Shown: positions 11,641 through 24,195 of the stretch, in pieces
How positions within the stretch are numbered: position 1 is the first letter of the stretch
Layout: every line of letters begins with the position of its first letter
Made by a program: the position numbers and the translations under genes
Assembly (NCBI GenBank): GCA_024449915.1
Contig: JAMZAV010004549.1
Location: 1 to 64,000 of the forward strand
Direction: 5' to 3'
DNA from: Sweltsa coloradensis
Taxonomy: Eukaryota; Arthropoda; Insecta; Plecoptera; Chloroperlidae
Length of the DNA stretch: 64,000 bases
Notes under the pieces: model-generated
The model's input: the letters and a program-made list of their open reading frames with translations, nothing else
Database searches by the model: none
Told to the model about the DNA's origin: nothing

Positions 11641-12087
11641 AGGCATGGAGTTCTTCAAAGTCTCTGACCTACGCCACTTTAAGCCCCTCACAATTAACGA
11701 GATGAGATAGGCCTAGGCCTAGCTAATGAACCTGTCAAAATTAAAATATGACCGAGAGTATGATAAAAAGCGGGTGCATAAAGTTAATGACTCGCGGCTG
11801 TTGTTAAAATGAAGAAAATTGTCGTACATATATTAAAATAAAGAACATTATTGTATCAACCTTGAATTGAGTCTGGGCAACTAAAATTTTGGGCCTGGGC
11901 AAGTAGATTTTTTAAAATTTGTCGAGCCCTGGCGTTACAGTTTAGAGATGGGACGTTTAAACGTTTAGTGAACGGTTAGAGTATAAATTCGCAACTCGTT
12001 TAGTAAAAAAAAAAAATCATTTTTTTTTTTTTTTTGCCGGGCGGCAGGGAATTATTGCCGGGCGGTCCGGGCCTGGGGAGAACACTG
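11641..12087. other. Clean sequence; no gene recognised
   Basis: Normal base composition returns here. Contains TAGGCCTAGGCCTAGC near 11711 and poly-A and poly-T runs at 12005-12040. No exon or repeat boundary could be supported. Confidence 0.4.
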
Positions 12088-12864
12088 CAGTGTTGGGGAA
12101 GGAACTTTTAAAAAGAATGCGTTCACTTTTTTTGTGAACTTTTCAGTGAACTTACTCTTTTTTTAAATGAATGAACTTGAACTTTTAAAAGTTCATTCTG
12201 AGAACGAACTTTTCAGTTTTAGAAAGTTCATTTGTAAGTTCTTTCCGTGCGCCGAGCAGCTGTCGACTCGCCTCCGTTGACGCTTAAAAACAATAACAAA
12301 TTGTTTTTTATCGTAGGCCTACGTTGACGCACGTTCAGCTGATTTTGACAAGATCACGCACGATTCACGAAGTTAAAACGATGTACGCTAACTAATTCGG
12401 AAAAAAAATCTTGGAAGCCTAAAATGCTTAGTATTTGCCTTAATTTTACAAGGTGGTCGACGAGAATGTAGTACAAATCATTAACACGATCAAAGATGTG
12501 TGGCTCGTTGGTCTTGTTGTTAGTGTATCTGCTTCCAATGCAGAAGGTCCAGGGTTCGAGTCCATCAGTTCTTGTCTTAGGAGTTTGTAAACGGTGACTT
12601 TGGAGCCGTCCTAGCAACGAAGCACATAATAAATTCAGAGTTGTTCTGAATCGGCTTTGTTGATTCTGGCGTTGATTCGCGGGTGCTCGCACTGTCCATA
12701 CCACTGATTACTATATTTCCTATTAAAAATATCTATCTTTGGTTGGTTATCGCTCACTTGTTGATTGCGTCGGGGCCTACAGCAGGGTTCGCTTGGTCGC
12801 TTTGATTTACTGTCCCCCACTGAAAATCAGTTATGTAACTGAGTGGGTAGACTCTAAATACAAT

Positions 12865-12895
<31 letters not shown>

Positions 12896-13179
12896 TTGAA
12901 AGACAGCTCAACACTTTCGTCCGACTCAAACTCGCAAGTAAAATGGTAGGCTACTCGAACACCTCTCTTGTTTTTCCTCGTGTTTTGCTTCATTTTACGC
13001 CAGCCTTCAATAAAATAGTGATTTTTTTTTACAAAAGAACTTGATTCATTTTTTAGACGAACTTGAACTTTTCAAAATTTTAGGTTTTAAAAGAACTTGA
13101 ACTTTTTAAAAGTTCATTATTTGAGCTGTGAACTGAACTTTTAAAATGTTCATTTGAAAAAAGAACTGACCCAACACTG
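12088..13179. mobile_element. hAT-like element with GTTCA subterminal repeats
   Basis: The ends are inverted: CAGTGTTGGGGAAGGAAC at 12088 and GAACTGACCCAACACTG ending at 13179. About 150 bp at each end is packed with GAACTT, AAGTTC, GTTCA and TGAAC in both directions, a pattern of transposase-site arrays in hAT families. There is no transposase, so it is non-autonomous. The interior holds a SINE at 12498-12897. A target duplication was not clear. Confidence 0.65.
12498..12897 (+). mobile_element. tRNA-derived SINE, short form
   Basis: Head TGGCTCGTTGGTCTTGTTG with CTTCCAATGCAG, body CGTCCTAGCAACGAAGCACA, then TTGGTTGGTTATCGCTCAC, GTCCCCCACTGAAAATCAG and AACTGAGTGGGTAGACTC, ending in (ATTT)n. 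Compared with the copy at 35831 it lacks about 45 bp just after the B-box-like GGGTTCGA. It lies inside the hAT-like element. Confidence 0.8.
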
Positions 13180-13192
13180 AATATGTGCATGT

Positions 13193-13525
13193 CAGTGGCG
13201 GATCCAGGGAGGGATGGGGGAGCGGCGGAAGGGGTAATCGCTCCCCCTGATTCTTAAAAAGTTTCATTTTATTCTATAAATTATAACAATCCTGCAAAGT
13301 GATGATAACATAACATAATAAACTGTAGTGTATGGTAGGCCTAAATCTAATAAAACTTATTGAAATATAGCCTAGGCCTACCCTCTCTAAAGCTATTTAA
13401 ACATGTTTTTGACAAAGTTTCATTTAAAAAAATCCCTGCGGGGCTGAGGTGGGGGGCTGTACCCTGGCGTTGTGTTACGCCAATTCGATCGCGGCCCCCT
13501 TACAGAGGTCCTGGATCCACCCCTG
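13193..13525. mobile_element. Short hAT-like MITE
   Basis: The ends CAGTGGCGGATCCAGG (13193) and CCTGGATCCACCCCTG (ending 13525) are inverted repeats with 14 of 16 bases matching. No protein. It starts 13 bp after the preceding element. CAGTGGCG is a common start for hAT-type elements, but no clean 8-bp duplication was found. Confidence 0.55.
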
Positions 13526-13612
13526 GTGTCCAGAACAGAGCAGCCATACGGATGCCGCAAAAAAGAAGAATGTGGGAAGAGTGAGGTGAAAAATAGCTGA
13601 CTGATAGCCATT

Positions 13613-13678
13613 AGCCAGCATGGATTTAGGGAGGGACACTCAATGTGAAACCCAATTACTTGGACTGGTAAATAAGTT
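13613..13678 (+). pseudogene. LINE reverse-transcriptase relic
   Basis: Reads SQHGFREGHS and, after a one- or two-base slip, CETQLLGLVNKL. This is the conserved reverse-transcriptase block that reads QHGF..G.S...QLL in other LINEs, including the one at 57656 (EEQHGFREKHS). Only about 22 residues remain. Confidence 0.6.
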
Positions 13679-13729
13679 AGGATTAGGAAATATCTAGCAG
13701 AGGATATGGGGGCTATATTGAGACTATTC

Positions 13730-14765
13730 GGGTCATTCCATGTCAAATCAATACAGTCATTTCCCTTACCCCCACCGATTTTGACCAAAGTTGGAGATTC
13801 TACTCAAAAACACAAACCAAAAATATATTTTGAATTTTTTCGAAATATCTGTTACGGTTTTTGATTTACGGGCAACTCAAAAAAGGGCGTGTCGCCCACT
13901 TTCTTAAAATTTGTATCTTTGGTACCGTTTATCGTAAAGAGCTAATTCTTTTTTTAAATTAAAGGTCTTGGTTGGAATTCTTCAAAACCAATAGGCCTAT
14001 TACATGTAATAATATAACATGTATGAGTAAGGTATAAGGGAAATAAGTTTTCAAATTTGGATTGCCCCCTTTTGTTTTTTTTAAAAAAAATTATTACTGA
14101 AAACATAAAATTGTTTTTATGTTTTTCAAAATACCTAAAAAGTTTCATTGTGGGATGACAATGGGATTAGAAGCTTTGATGAGGTCACACGTCTATCCTA
14201 CTATTGGCTGGTGGCCTGGCGGAATTGGCGAAAAATTCAAAATAATGAAAATTAGAACATTTATCCAGGTAAAATAACATGATTGACACACATTAGTACT
14301 GTGACCCCATCAAAGCTTCTAATCCCATTGTCATCCCACAATGAAACTTTATAGGTATTTAGAAAACATAAAAACAATGTTATGTTTTCAATTAAAAAAA
14401 AAAAAAAAAAATCCGAAAGGGAAATCCAAATTTGAAAACTTATTTCCCTTATACCTTACTCATACATGTTATATTATTACATGGAATATTGGTTTTGAAG
14501 AATTCCAACCAAGACCTTTAATTTAAAAAAAAGAATTAGCTGTTTAAGATGAACGGTACCAAAGATACAAATTTTAAGAAAGTGGGCGACACGCCCTTTT
14601 TGAGTTTTTGAGTTGTTCGTAAATCAAAAACCGTAACAGATATTTCGAAAACATTCAAAATATATTTTTTGTTTGTGTTTTTGAGGAGAATCTCCAACTT
14701 TGGTCTCGAAGGGGGTAAGGTTTTTTTTAGTACTTAACTGTGTTGAATTGACGTGGAATGACCCA
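13730..14765. mobile_element. Long foldback element with about 460-bp arms
   Basis: The arms 13730-14187 and 14301-14765 are inverted copies with about 113 bp between them. Landmarks: GGGTCATTCCATGTCAA at the left end against TTGACGTGGAATGACCC at the right, GGGCGTGTCGCCCACTTTC against GAAAGTGGGCGACACGCCC, and ATTGTGGGATGACAATGGG against CCCATTGTCATCCCACAAT. No protein is encoded; open frames in the arms mirror each other. A hairpin this long would extrude easily and is unstable in many cloning hosts. Confidence 0.85.
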
Positions 14766-15640
14766 TTCGCGGATGATTGTGGTATACAGTAGGGATGGGA
14801 AAAAGTGTTTAGTTTAACGTAGGCCTATAACAAGTATTTAGCGTAGGGATGTTTACGAGTAGGCCTACCCGTTACCCGCCCAGTGTGCCGTGGTGTGTTA
14901 CAGTTAAAACCAGGGCCGGTTTTAGGATATTTTCTAGTGTCCGCGAGTAGTGAAAATGCCGCCCATATGGACTTTCGATGTGACTGGACTTGCGTGGGCT
15001 ACAAGGGGTCTGGGGCGAAGCTTTAGCCGCCGGAGGCTTATCGCCAAAGGCGAAAAAAAAATTCACCATACTACAGTTATTTCGTCATGTTTTAACTGCA
15101 CTCAAGACTCGTAAACGATGTTTTACAGCAATATCTGCTATTTAAAAATTAAAAAAAGGAACGTGAAGTGGCCCATTTTATTCAATTTCAGCCTAATTTT
15201 ATATGTAATGACGAAGCATACAGTCAAAGATATTCGTTTTACCAAGGTGACTGTCAAATTGTATAAGTGTAGGGCCTATGTGCATTTACTACGGAAATTC
15301 TGGGACTAATATTCAACTCACTTTAGTTATTTTACCCCCCTGCCCCCTCCCGGTTCCTACGCCACTGGTAGGCGCGAATTCACCGCTGCAACTTGATTAC
15401 ACTCACGAGTCACGAGGCTACAGGCATAGTATAGCGTAAAAAACTACAATCAGGAGTGTGATGAAAGATAAATTGTCTCAAAGGTGCCGAGCGGGTTACT
15501 TGTCATTTACAAAAAAAAAAAAAAACTACTTCGTAGTTCGTTGACACATATTTTAATTTATTGTAGAATCAGTAAAGTTTACGCGAACGGTCAGAACTCA
15601 GAATATGTAGGAGACAAATTTTATGATTTTCATATTTCGT
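14766..15640. other. No gene recognised
   Basis: Clean AT-rich sequence with several TAGGCCTA words. GGCCGGTTTTAGGATATTTTC near 14913 and CCCCTGCCCCCTCCCGGTTC near 15338 resemble ends of DNA transposons, but I could not pair them. The degraded sequence resumes after about 15640. Confidence 0.4.
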
Positions 15641-16225
15641 ATAGTTTTTTTTTTAAAATTTGCTTTTTTGAAAAATTCCGTAAAAAAACGCCGCGGGGGC
15701 CAAGGCGCCCCCTAAAAAATTGTGCCACCGTCCCCCACCGCAAAAGTCGGGGGAAGCCAAAACCCCGGCCCGGTTTTAAAAATTTTTAAAATACCGGGTT
15801 CCCAGTCATCCCCAGTTCCTTTCCTTTGTAAAAGATAAAATAATTACTTTTTTTTAAAACCCCCGTTGGCCCCAAAGTGGGGAATTTTGGTTTCCAGACC
15901 CTGGCTTGCTAACTTTAAAAAGGCGGGGAAAAAAAGGAAAAGCCCAAAATCTCGAAAAACATCAGCTGGGAAAAATTGGGGTTTAAATTTTACTAGGGGT
16001 ACCCCAAAAACTAAGGGGCGAGGTCTGGCGGGTCGCCCCGGGGGAAACCCACCCCCTTGCTAAACCCCCCTGATGATGACGATGTGAAAAAAACACAGAA
16101 AAAACCACAACGGGAAAAACCCCCTTCCCCTTGCGGGCCTTCAAACCGGGGGGTTTTCTAAATCAAATGGGCTTTGCCCCCCAAATATCCCCTGAGGCTA
16201 GAGTGGCCTTTTATGACCAGATGGT

Positions 16226-16675
16226 TAAACGGGCCCTTGACCCCAAATAAACAAATAAAATTTTGTTCAAGGCTGTTACTAACATTTCACTCCTTTGGGC
16301 GGGCTGTAGAAAAAGGGGTGTGGTTGCCTGTGTTTCCCTTGGGTCTAATATCCCCCAAAAGGTTGGTATATACCCCCGGCCATCTGTAGCCCCGATTTAC
16401 GTTTTTTGGTTAAAACTTGGGTATGTGAGTGGGAAACCGGGGCCAAAGGGTTAAACATGCCCTTGACCAAAAAAACCCAAATACATTTTTTTTCAAGGCG
16501 GGTTTATAACATTTCACTCCTTTGCGGCGCTTTTAAAAACAATAAGTCGTTTTTTTTTGCTCTGCTTTTGTCTCTTTAAATATCGCACAGTTGGTATATA
16601 CCTCGGCCATCTGTAGCACCGAGTCTGTTATTGTGTTCAACTTGGGTGTTGTGAGTGGGAAACCCGGGCCGATTA
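16226..16675. repeat. Tandem repeat, two units of about 226 bp
   Basis: ACATTTCACTCCTTTG occurs at 16281 and 16507, CGGCCATCTGTAGC at 16378 and 16604, and GTGAGTGGGAAAC at 16424 and 16650. All are spaced 226 bp. Between landmarks the two units differ mostly in run lengths of A, T, G and C. Confidence 0.75.
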
Positions 16676-16975
16676 AAAAACCCTTTATGACATCTTTTAG
16701 TTTAATAGGACCTTACTGTTTTTTAAAATTTAAAAATTTCCCAAAGCCCTAAAAAATGCAGATTTAATGTATTTTTTTGTTTTGGTTTGGTTTGGATTGT
16801 TTGATCTAAAGCTAAATTTCTAATTCTGTAAATAACTTGGGCTATTGAAAGGTTCTAAGGCTACATGTCTGCCTCTCAGCTCACCAATTCTTGCAGCTAG
16901 GGATGTGGGTCAGAAAATTTTGTCTGGAAAAATTTCAATCTTCCTAAATATTAATTAACGTAGGCCCCTAGTCAT

Positions 16976-17645
16976 ATTTTTGTAATTATTACCCCCCCAA
17001 ATACAAAAATTTGTAAAAAAAAAAAATGGCAACCAAGCTCTCCTTCAAAAGTCTTCGGCTGTGAATGCTGTGAGATATAGAAGTTCGGGCCAGGCTTTTT
17101 CTTTTCTTTCCCCCAATTTTCGCTTTGAAAAAAAGGGAAAAAGATTTTTCCCCTGTTGACGAGCCCCAACCCAAAAACCAATTTTTCGTGGAAAAAAAAA
17201 AGAAATTTTTTTAACTCAAAATAAAAAAAAAAAAATTACTTGGGGCCTTTGGGAATTTGGTCATTACGAGAACCCCAAAAAAAAAACCCCCAAGGCCAAA
17301 TTTTTTTTTAAAAATTTGGTATTACGAGAAGTTAAAAAAACTTAAAAACCCAAGGCCAAGTAATTTTTTTAGGGATTTTGATTTTAAAAATTTTTTTTAT
17401 TTTTTTACCACGAAAAGGGTTTGGGCTGAAAAACTAGGCAAAAATGATCTTACTTTTTTTTAAAAATTTTGCAAAAACCCATGGAGTTAAAAATTTATTT
17501 ACTGGAAAAACTCAAAAGGGAAAAAAGAAAAAAGATTGGTAAAATTTAAAATTCCCCCACAGCCGAAGATTTTTGAAGGGGGAAGTTTTGGCTCCCTTTT
17601 TTTTTTTTTACAAATTTTTGTTTTTTTGGGGGGGGTTTATCACAT
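16976..17645. repeat. Inverted repeat pair with about 85-bp arms
   Basis: The left arm (about 16976-17065) carries ACAAAAATTTGTAAAAAA and AAGTCTTCGGCTGTG. The right arm (about 17556-17645) carries CACAGCCGAAGATTTTTGAA and TTTACAAATTTTTG in reverse. Probably the ends of a small element. The quality of the sequence prevents exact boundaries. Confidence 0.5.
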
Positions 17646-18489
17646 CTTTTTTTTTGTTTTTGTTTCAACAAATGCGTAAATTTTTAACTTTAAAACGTTT
17701 AATTAAAAAGGGAAAAAGTGGGGAAAATTCAAATTTGAAATTTTTCCATCAAAATTGCTGGGGTTTGAAAGGCCTAGACGGATTTTAAATTCATTTCCTA
17801 AATTTCCCTTTACGTAACTAGATATCAAAAATTTCGGGTGAAGCAAAAAAACAAAAATTTGGGGTGATAAATAAAGGGAAGCATTTGGAAAACAGTCCCT
17901 TCAAAAAAGATTTTCTTGAAAAAAAAATTTTTGTTTTTGGTTTACAATCTGGGTTTGGCCCAAATAAAAGGTTTTTTTTAAAAATTTGCTAGGGTTAAGT
18001 CGTCTTGTTAAAAAATTGCATGAATATTTGGGCCCTAGGTAAATAAAAATTTATAAGGGTTTTTGTGATTCAATTTTTAAAAAAAAAAAATTTTCAAAAA
18101 TTTTTTTAAAAAATGATAAAAGTAGGGAAAAAAAAATTTTTCAAAACCCTTGAAAAGGGAAAATAGGGCCCAGTTTTGTTTTTTGTGTTTTCAGTGATTT
18201 AGTGGACTAGAAATTGAAAAAAAAGGTTGGAGCTACACTAAATTTTTTGCCCCCTTGAAAAAAATTTGTCATGAAAAAATTGTTAGGAAAAAAATTTCCA
18301 AGATGATTGAAATTTAATTAACACACCTTTCAAAATTTTGACTTATGAAAAAAAAATTTATAAAAATTTTGGGTAATTGCATCCCCTTTACCACAAAAGT
18401 TGCCAAAAAAAAGGGTTTAAATTTTTTCCTAAAGACAATATTTTGGGATGGGGGAAGGGGAAAGGGAATTTCAATTCCCCGGGCCCCCC

Positions 18490-19110
18490 CAAAAAAATTT
18501 TTAGTTTGGGTGTTTTTTTTTGTTTTTTTTTTGTTTTTTTTCCTGTCTGTTTGTTTGCTCTCAAAACCGGGGGAAAAAGGGGCTTTATGCGACTTGATGA
18601 AAATTTGAGGGGGACCATCGAAATCTTGAACTTAGATTTGTTTACATTTTTGGGTAGGGATCGAAGAAATTTTCTCATAAATTTACGTATTTTAGGGATT
18701 TTTTTTTATTTTTAGTGCGATTTTTTCCCTAAATTTTGGGGGGCCTTTTCCCTGCCCCAAGGGGGGTTTGGGGGTTTAAAAACGTTAATTTTTAAACCAT
18801 GGACTTTAAAGGGTTTAAATGGTGATGTATTGTTTCTGAAAAAAAAAAGTTAAAAATTTAAAAAAATCCATAGAAAAAAGGTTTTTAATTAAATTTTTTT
18901 TTTGGGGGGGTTTTAAACAATAACAAAAAAAAAAAGAAAAATTTAGAAACTAAAAAACAATCCCTACAATGTTTCACATAAGCACTTCCCAAAGGAAAAG
19001 TGGTCCACGCAAACAAAAAAACTTAAAAAAAAAGTCCCCTTCCCAAACCTGGGGGGACTTAAGCTTTTTCCCTGGGTTTATAAAAGATGATTCCCCGTGT
19101 TTTGGGCCCC
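18490..19110. repeat. Dispersed repeat family (GAGCGAAGCG type), copy 2, degraded
   Basis: Follows copy 1 (1917-2490) in order: CCTGTCTGTTTGTTTGCTCTC, GGGGACCATCGAAATCT, TTTTTAGTGCGATTTTTT, GTGATGTATTG and GGGGGGACTTAAGC. Unlike the two clean copies it is full of lengthened or substituted runs. Confidence 0.65.
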
Positions 19111-21178
19111 TACCTGGGGGCCCTACTAATGTACTTTATTAATTCTCAAAAAAATTCCAAAATACGTAGGTGTGCGGTAGGTAGGCCTACTTCTCAAATA
19201 TCTATTTTTTTTAATTGAGTAGGCCTAGAGACTTAAAATAGATACGTTAGGCCTACTTCAAATAAATCCCCAATTTCAAAATTTTCAAAATTCTCTAATT
19301 TTCAAAGCGTGGTAAGCCTAGTTTACGAATTTTACGACTTCAGTTAATTTTGCCCGGGGGAAATCTAATACGCCAAAAAGCAACGGGCCGGGGGACCTTT
19401 TAAAGAGGGTTTCCAAAAACAGAAAAAGGGGTTTTAAAGTAGTTCTTTCCCCCTTTTACTAAAGGGATCAACACAAATATAATAGGCCTACAATATTAAA
19501 CCTTAACTTTTTATTACTTTCCCCGAATGGTCCCCTTAGAATAGGGGTGGGCCCCCTTTATACTAATTGCTGTCCCCTTTTTACAAAAAAAACTTTTTGA
19601 AGTTCAAAAACAGAAAGATCTTTTTATCCGACTCCTTTTACCCGGATGTTCCTTTTTAACCCCAAGCCCCCAAAAAAAAAAAAAAAAAAATTAAAAATTT
19701 TAAAAAAGAAAAATAAAACATAAAAAAATTACGGGACGCGCGCCGTTTTTTTGAAAATGTACTCGCATACTTTTGTAGGCTTTTCCTTACGAGTGAGTGC
19801 AAAGAAAAATTTTAGACCCGGGCAATTTATATACTCGATTTTCGGGGGCAGTTTTCTTTCAGGTACTGAGCGTATGGGATTTTCATGGGGGGGTTTTGCG
19901 TTTGGGCGCATCGCCGGTTAAGGGGTCAGTGCCACCCACTGAGCATATAGAGGTAAAGTGGGGCCCGCGCCCCTTTCGCCTTTGGCGCATAGATCCACCC
20001 ATTTAAAAACACAGCGTTCAAAGATGGTCTTTTGGGGAAAACTAGATGCAATCATGTTTCAAACCGTTTTCACAAAAATTGAAATTTCCGACGCATTGAA
20101 TTTTATTCCTGGGCTTATCTTATTTCTTTCCCGGGATTATCTTGCGTCGTGAGCTTCAGCGGGGGGGCCATAGTGGGTGAAGGTTTTCCCACATGAGAAA
20201 GGGGCCCAGGCCTGGGCCCTTTAGTTTGCATTGTGGGCCCAGGCCTACTGCTTTCGATTTTGGGGGTGGGCCCTTTTAGCCCATACTTTTTTATTAGGGA
20301 CTTTGGGGGCCCTTTAATTTGTGTACGTGTGTGGGTGACCCTTAAATTAAAAAGCTTTTAAAAATATTTAGAAACCCCCTGTATGAAGTGTATGGGTGTT
20401 TTTATTTTCCTTTATCCTTTACATGTTTCTTTATATTTTTTACCAATTTTTTCAGGCTAGGGCCACGAGAGAAAAAAAAAAAATGAAACGCCCCCCACCC
20501 GAGTTTTTCGCAAATCCGAGGTCCCCCCGGTCTCATCCAACTCGGATTAAGAGAGATTTTAGGGTATTTCATACTGGTATTTAAACCATTATACCCCAAG
20601 TTTTTTTAAAAATGTTAAAAACCTTATTTCAGGATAAAAAAACTGAAGTATGCTCAAATTTTGGGTTTCCCCGGGGCGGGGGCCCAGTCCACAAAAGACT
20701 CTGAGCATGAGAAATTTGTACCCCCCCCCATCGGATGGAGCTGGGGCCCATGGGGGGCATTGCGGTCTTTGGGAACCCAAGGTGAAGGGGGAAAAGGGGG
20801 ATCACGTTTGTGTTTTAAACTTACTTTCATACAAAGAAGTTTAAAGTTCAAGGTATGTACTAGCCTTATTCCCCAAATGGTCGAGCCAAGTTTACACAAC
20901 TTTGGGTTTAAAAAATGCAAAAAATTGCAAAAAATTACTTTTTTTTTCCCTTTTTCTACAAAAGGCCCCTTAAAAATTTGGGGCTTAACCCTTATTTTAA
21001 TTCAAAACATGGATATTTGGATCTAGTTTAAAAATTGACGTACCGTAGGCCTATTGGTGGGTATTGGTGTTGTGGGCAGTTCTTCCTCGCTTGTTCGCTT
21101 AACAAATAGAATTGCCTATGTATGCATGGGTACGTTCAAATTGTACTAACTAGTCATTATTGTTTTTAAGATCTGCAG

Positions 21179-21307
21179 ATGAAGCCGTACCGTACGGATG
21201 AATTTGTGCACAAAAGGGTTCAAACGGGGGAAGAGCCGTTTCACTGCTTTCAAAAAACCGGGGGGGTTGTGAAAGCCGCATCAACAAACGTAAAACTTTG
21301 CCCCGGA
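21179..21307 (+). CDS. Possible zinc-finger-like exon fragment
   Basis: The frame reads MKPYRTDEFVHKRVQTGEEP and FHC. The phrase HKRVQTGEEPFHC resembles the linker joining C2H2 zinc fingers (HKR.HTGEKPF.C), with the second Cys and the Leu/Phe spacing of a full finger missing. TTGTTTTTAAG just before could be a splice acceptor. The sequence then degrades into the noisy tract. This may be a real but miscalled exon, a relic, or chance. Confidence 0.22.
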
Positions 21308-21630
21308 CTAAAAAGCTCGAACGCGAAAATGACATCCCAAGGTTGAATACAATTTAACAAGGTTTGGGAAAATCGTTTGCTTTCTTGTAGTTCTTAGTCT
21401 CTTACCATGTATTTACTCTTTAGATACCGGAAAAATAAAAAACCTACCCCCATCTTTAATTCCATCCCCTTTTTCCCTCCCCGACGGACCCCGGACCCCA
21501 AACTCTGAAACGCGACATGACATCCCGGGGGAAAAATACAAATTTATTTAAGGGCCTTCGTATTTTTTTGCTTTCTTGTATTTCTTAGTCTCCTTCCCAT
21601 GAAAATTTACTTTTAAGGGAATTTCCAGTA
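21290..21630. repeat. Direct duplication of about 190 bp
   Basis: TGCTTTCTTGTAGTTCTTAG at 21379 recurs as TGCTTTCTTGTATTTCTTAG about 190 bp later. CCCCGGAC then AATGACATCCC at 21301-21337 recurs at about 21489-21525 with the same order. The first unit is clean and the second is degraded. Confidence 0.6.
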
Positions 21631-24135
21631 AAACCCTTTACATAATTTTACCCTTTGCCATTTTTTCTTTTGGGGTTCGGGGTCACATGGGTTTTCCAAA
21701 AAAAATTTCTACTTTTTTTTAACCTCCCATAGTTGTGCCCCTTTCCCCCATTTTTCCCAGCTTCTTTTATGTTTGGGAGGTACCCCTTCACCCTTTAAAG
21801 GGGCTTTCCCTTCTTCCTTCCATTCCATAAGAACCCAACACTTTTCTGGAAATTTTCAAAAATGTCCATCCCAAACCTCAACCGTTTCCCCCAACCTTTC
21901 CTTTTTATTAATTTACTGGGGGGGAAAAACCCAGCATAGCTCAAAGGTCTTGTTTTTTAAAAAACCCCTTTCTCTTGTTTCCTAAAGGGGGCTCCCTCGG
22001 GGAATCTCATACCCACCCCTACATACTAGCTTTTGTTGACTTTGGCTTTCATTAGGGATTTTTTTAAAGGGGAAATTTCCTGGGACCGGTTTAAACCCGC
22101 ACCAACTTATTTAAAATCCCTCCCCAAGGTTCAAACAAATATAAAAGGGGTCTAACAGCTTTTTTTACGCTATCCCCGTACTATTTTCCCGGGTTTTGTC
22201 CCCTTTTATATTTTCTCCAGCTCATTTTGAAAACCCAAGACCACCTTTTTCCTTTGAATCCCCCAATACCTGATCCGGGAAAAGGGCCCGTTCGGGGGGA
22301 CATAAAGGGGTCACCCCGGCCAAAAAACCAAAATTTTGGGTTTTAAACAGATAAAAAGGAAAAACGAGAGCCCGAAAGTTCTACTTGCGTTGCCGGACAG
22401 GGCCCGGGGGTTTTTTAACAGACTTCTCGCCGCCAAGGCCATCAACTTCAGGCAAGTGCACTTTGTAGAGCTTCCGCCTAGAGCGAGCAGAGGGGGGAGT
22501 TGATGTTTAATTGCTTGAACGGCTAATTTAAAGGGTTTGACTAACTAGTTTTGTATGTGGCATCCGCATACGTAAAACTTTAAAAAAGCTATGCATTGGA
22601 AAACTTTAAACAGATTTTATAAAATATAATTTTCAATTTATTACACACTCTTAATGGTTTAATGTAAAAGTCCGAGAGAAGAAAAAGAATTTTTAAAAAA
22701 ATGGAAATTTTTTAAAAAACATCTTTATTAGCCAAAAGCTTTTTAAAATTTCTTTTTTCTTTAAATTGTGAAACACCCCCCTCCCATAGGTGAAAATTTG
22801 AATTTTTTATGAAAAAAAAAAAAAATTAAAAAAGCTTTTTAAAATTATTAATTAATCCAAACTTTTTTTATAAAAAAACCCTGTGTTTAAATTGGGGCGG
22901 GCCCTTTTTTAAGCAGTTGCGGGGTTTTTTCTTTTATTTAAAGGGATAAAAGTGTTTTTTTGGGGGTATACGTATTTTAAATATTTTTTAAACTTTAAAA
23001 AAACAAAACATATTGTAACATTTATGTTTAGGGCTTCTTCTCGATTTTGAACCCAAATTTAACCCAAATTTTTAAAATTTTTAAACCCCTTGCGTTTTTT
23101 CTTTTTTTACCCCATCACACTAGCATTTCATTTTGGAAAAAGGGACAAAACCCTGTTAAAATTTGTATTTAGGTTTTTCCCCAAAAAAAATAGAAAAATA
23201 ACTTTTTCATGAAAGGGTTGTTTTGGACAAATTTCCAAATTTAAATTTTTAAAAAACCTCTTCATTGGGGTTGTTTAAAATTCAAAATATTCTTTGCAAA
23301 AGGAAAAATAGGAGTCCTTTTCATCAGAAAAAAGGGAAAAAATTTCCCATAAAAAATTTTAAAATAAAATAAATTAAAGCCCTTGGAACATCTTTGCCCA
23401 GCTTCTTTTATTTCATTCCCCTACGTTGATTAGAAAATGTTTATAAATTCCCCGAACTTTTAAAAAACTTTTTTTTATCTAGGGTAAAAATTTTATTATC
23501 AAGTTTTTTTTAGTTTTGCATGATGGGACTAAAGCTTAAAGTGACTTTTTTGTGGTTTACTATTTTCCCAATTGTCTAATGTTTTTTGGGACCCTTAAAA
23601 ATTAGTGTTAAAAAATTTAAAAGGTAGGCCAAATCACCCATAGGAAACCATTTCCCGTTTTTTTATCAAGAGAGGGGGTTTTGGGCCATAAAGAAAGGGC
23701 CCGAAACCCCCATTTTTGAACTTGATATTTAAAATATACCCGGGGGACTATATTTGCAAAATACAGAGAAAATTTACAATTTTTCATGGGGCCTACTAGT
23801 ACAAAAAAAGTAAAAGGTCTTTCCATCCCATTTCAGATTCCCTTTTGTAAGAAATTTGAAAAATGAAAAGAGTTCTTGCATTTAAAAATTTTTTGGAAAG
23901 GGCCCAAAAATTTTTATGATAAAATGCTAGGTATAGGCTATGTTCAATGTTGTCATCTTTGAAATTTAGTATACTGAATGTAGCAGCAGAAAAGTAATTA
24001 CGGGTGGAGGGTGCTTAAAAATTAAAAAAATAAAACCCCGAACAATCTGAAACCCAAAAAATCTCGGGAAATAAAAATTGTCCCCTACACCAAAAAGTTT
24101 TTGCCCCGTTTAGCTAATGCCATTGTCTCTTTCAG

Positions 24136-24195
24136 ACTCATTATGTTTCTGATGTCAAAATAGAGTGGAATCTACAACGGAAGAAGGAAGACAAC
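24136..24195 (+). CDS. Candidate 60-bp internal exon, gene unknown
   Basis: A strong acceptor (CATTGTCTCTTTCAG) precedes 24136 and a strong donor (GTAAGTG) follows 24195. The 60 bases between them translate without a stop in phase 0 as THYVSDVKIEWNLQRKKEDN. The exon sits inside a clean island in otherwise noisy sequence. It is on the same strand as the candidate at 8984, so the two could belong to one gene. I do not recognise the peptide and no neighbouring exon could be confirmed. Confidence 0.4.

Noticed and set aside
13954..14526. Two similar open frames on opposite strands
   Set aside because: They are the two arms of the foldback element read in mirror directions, not genes.
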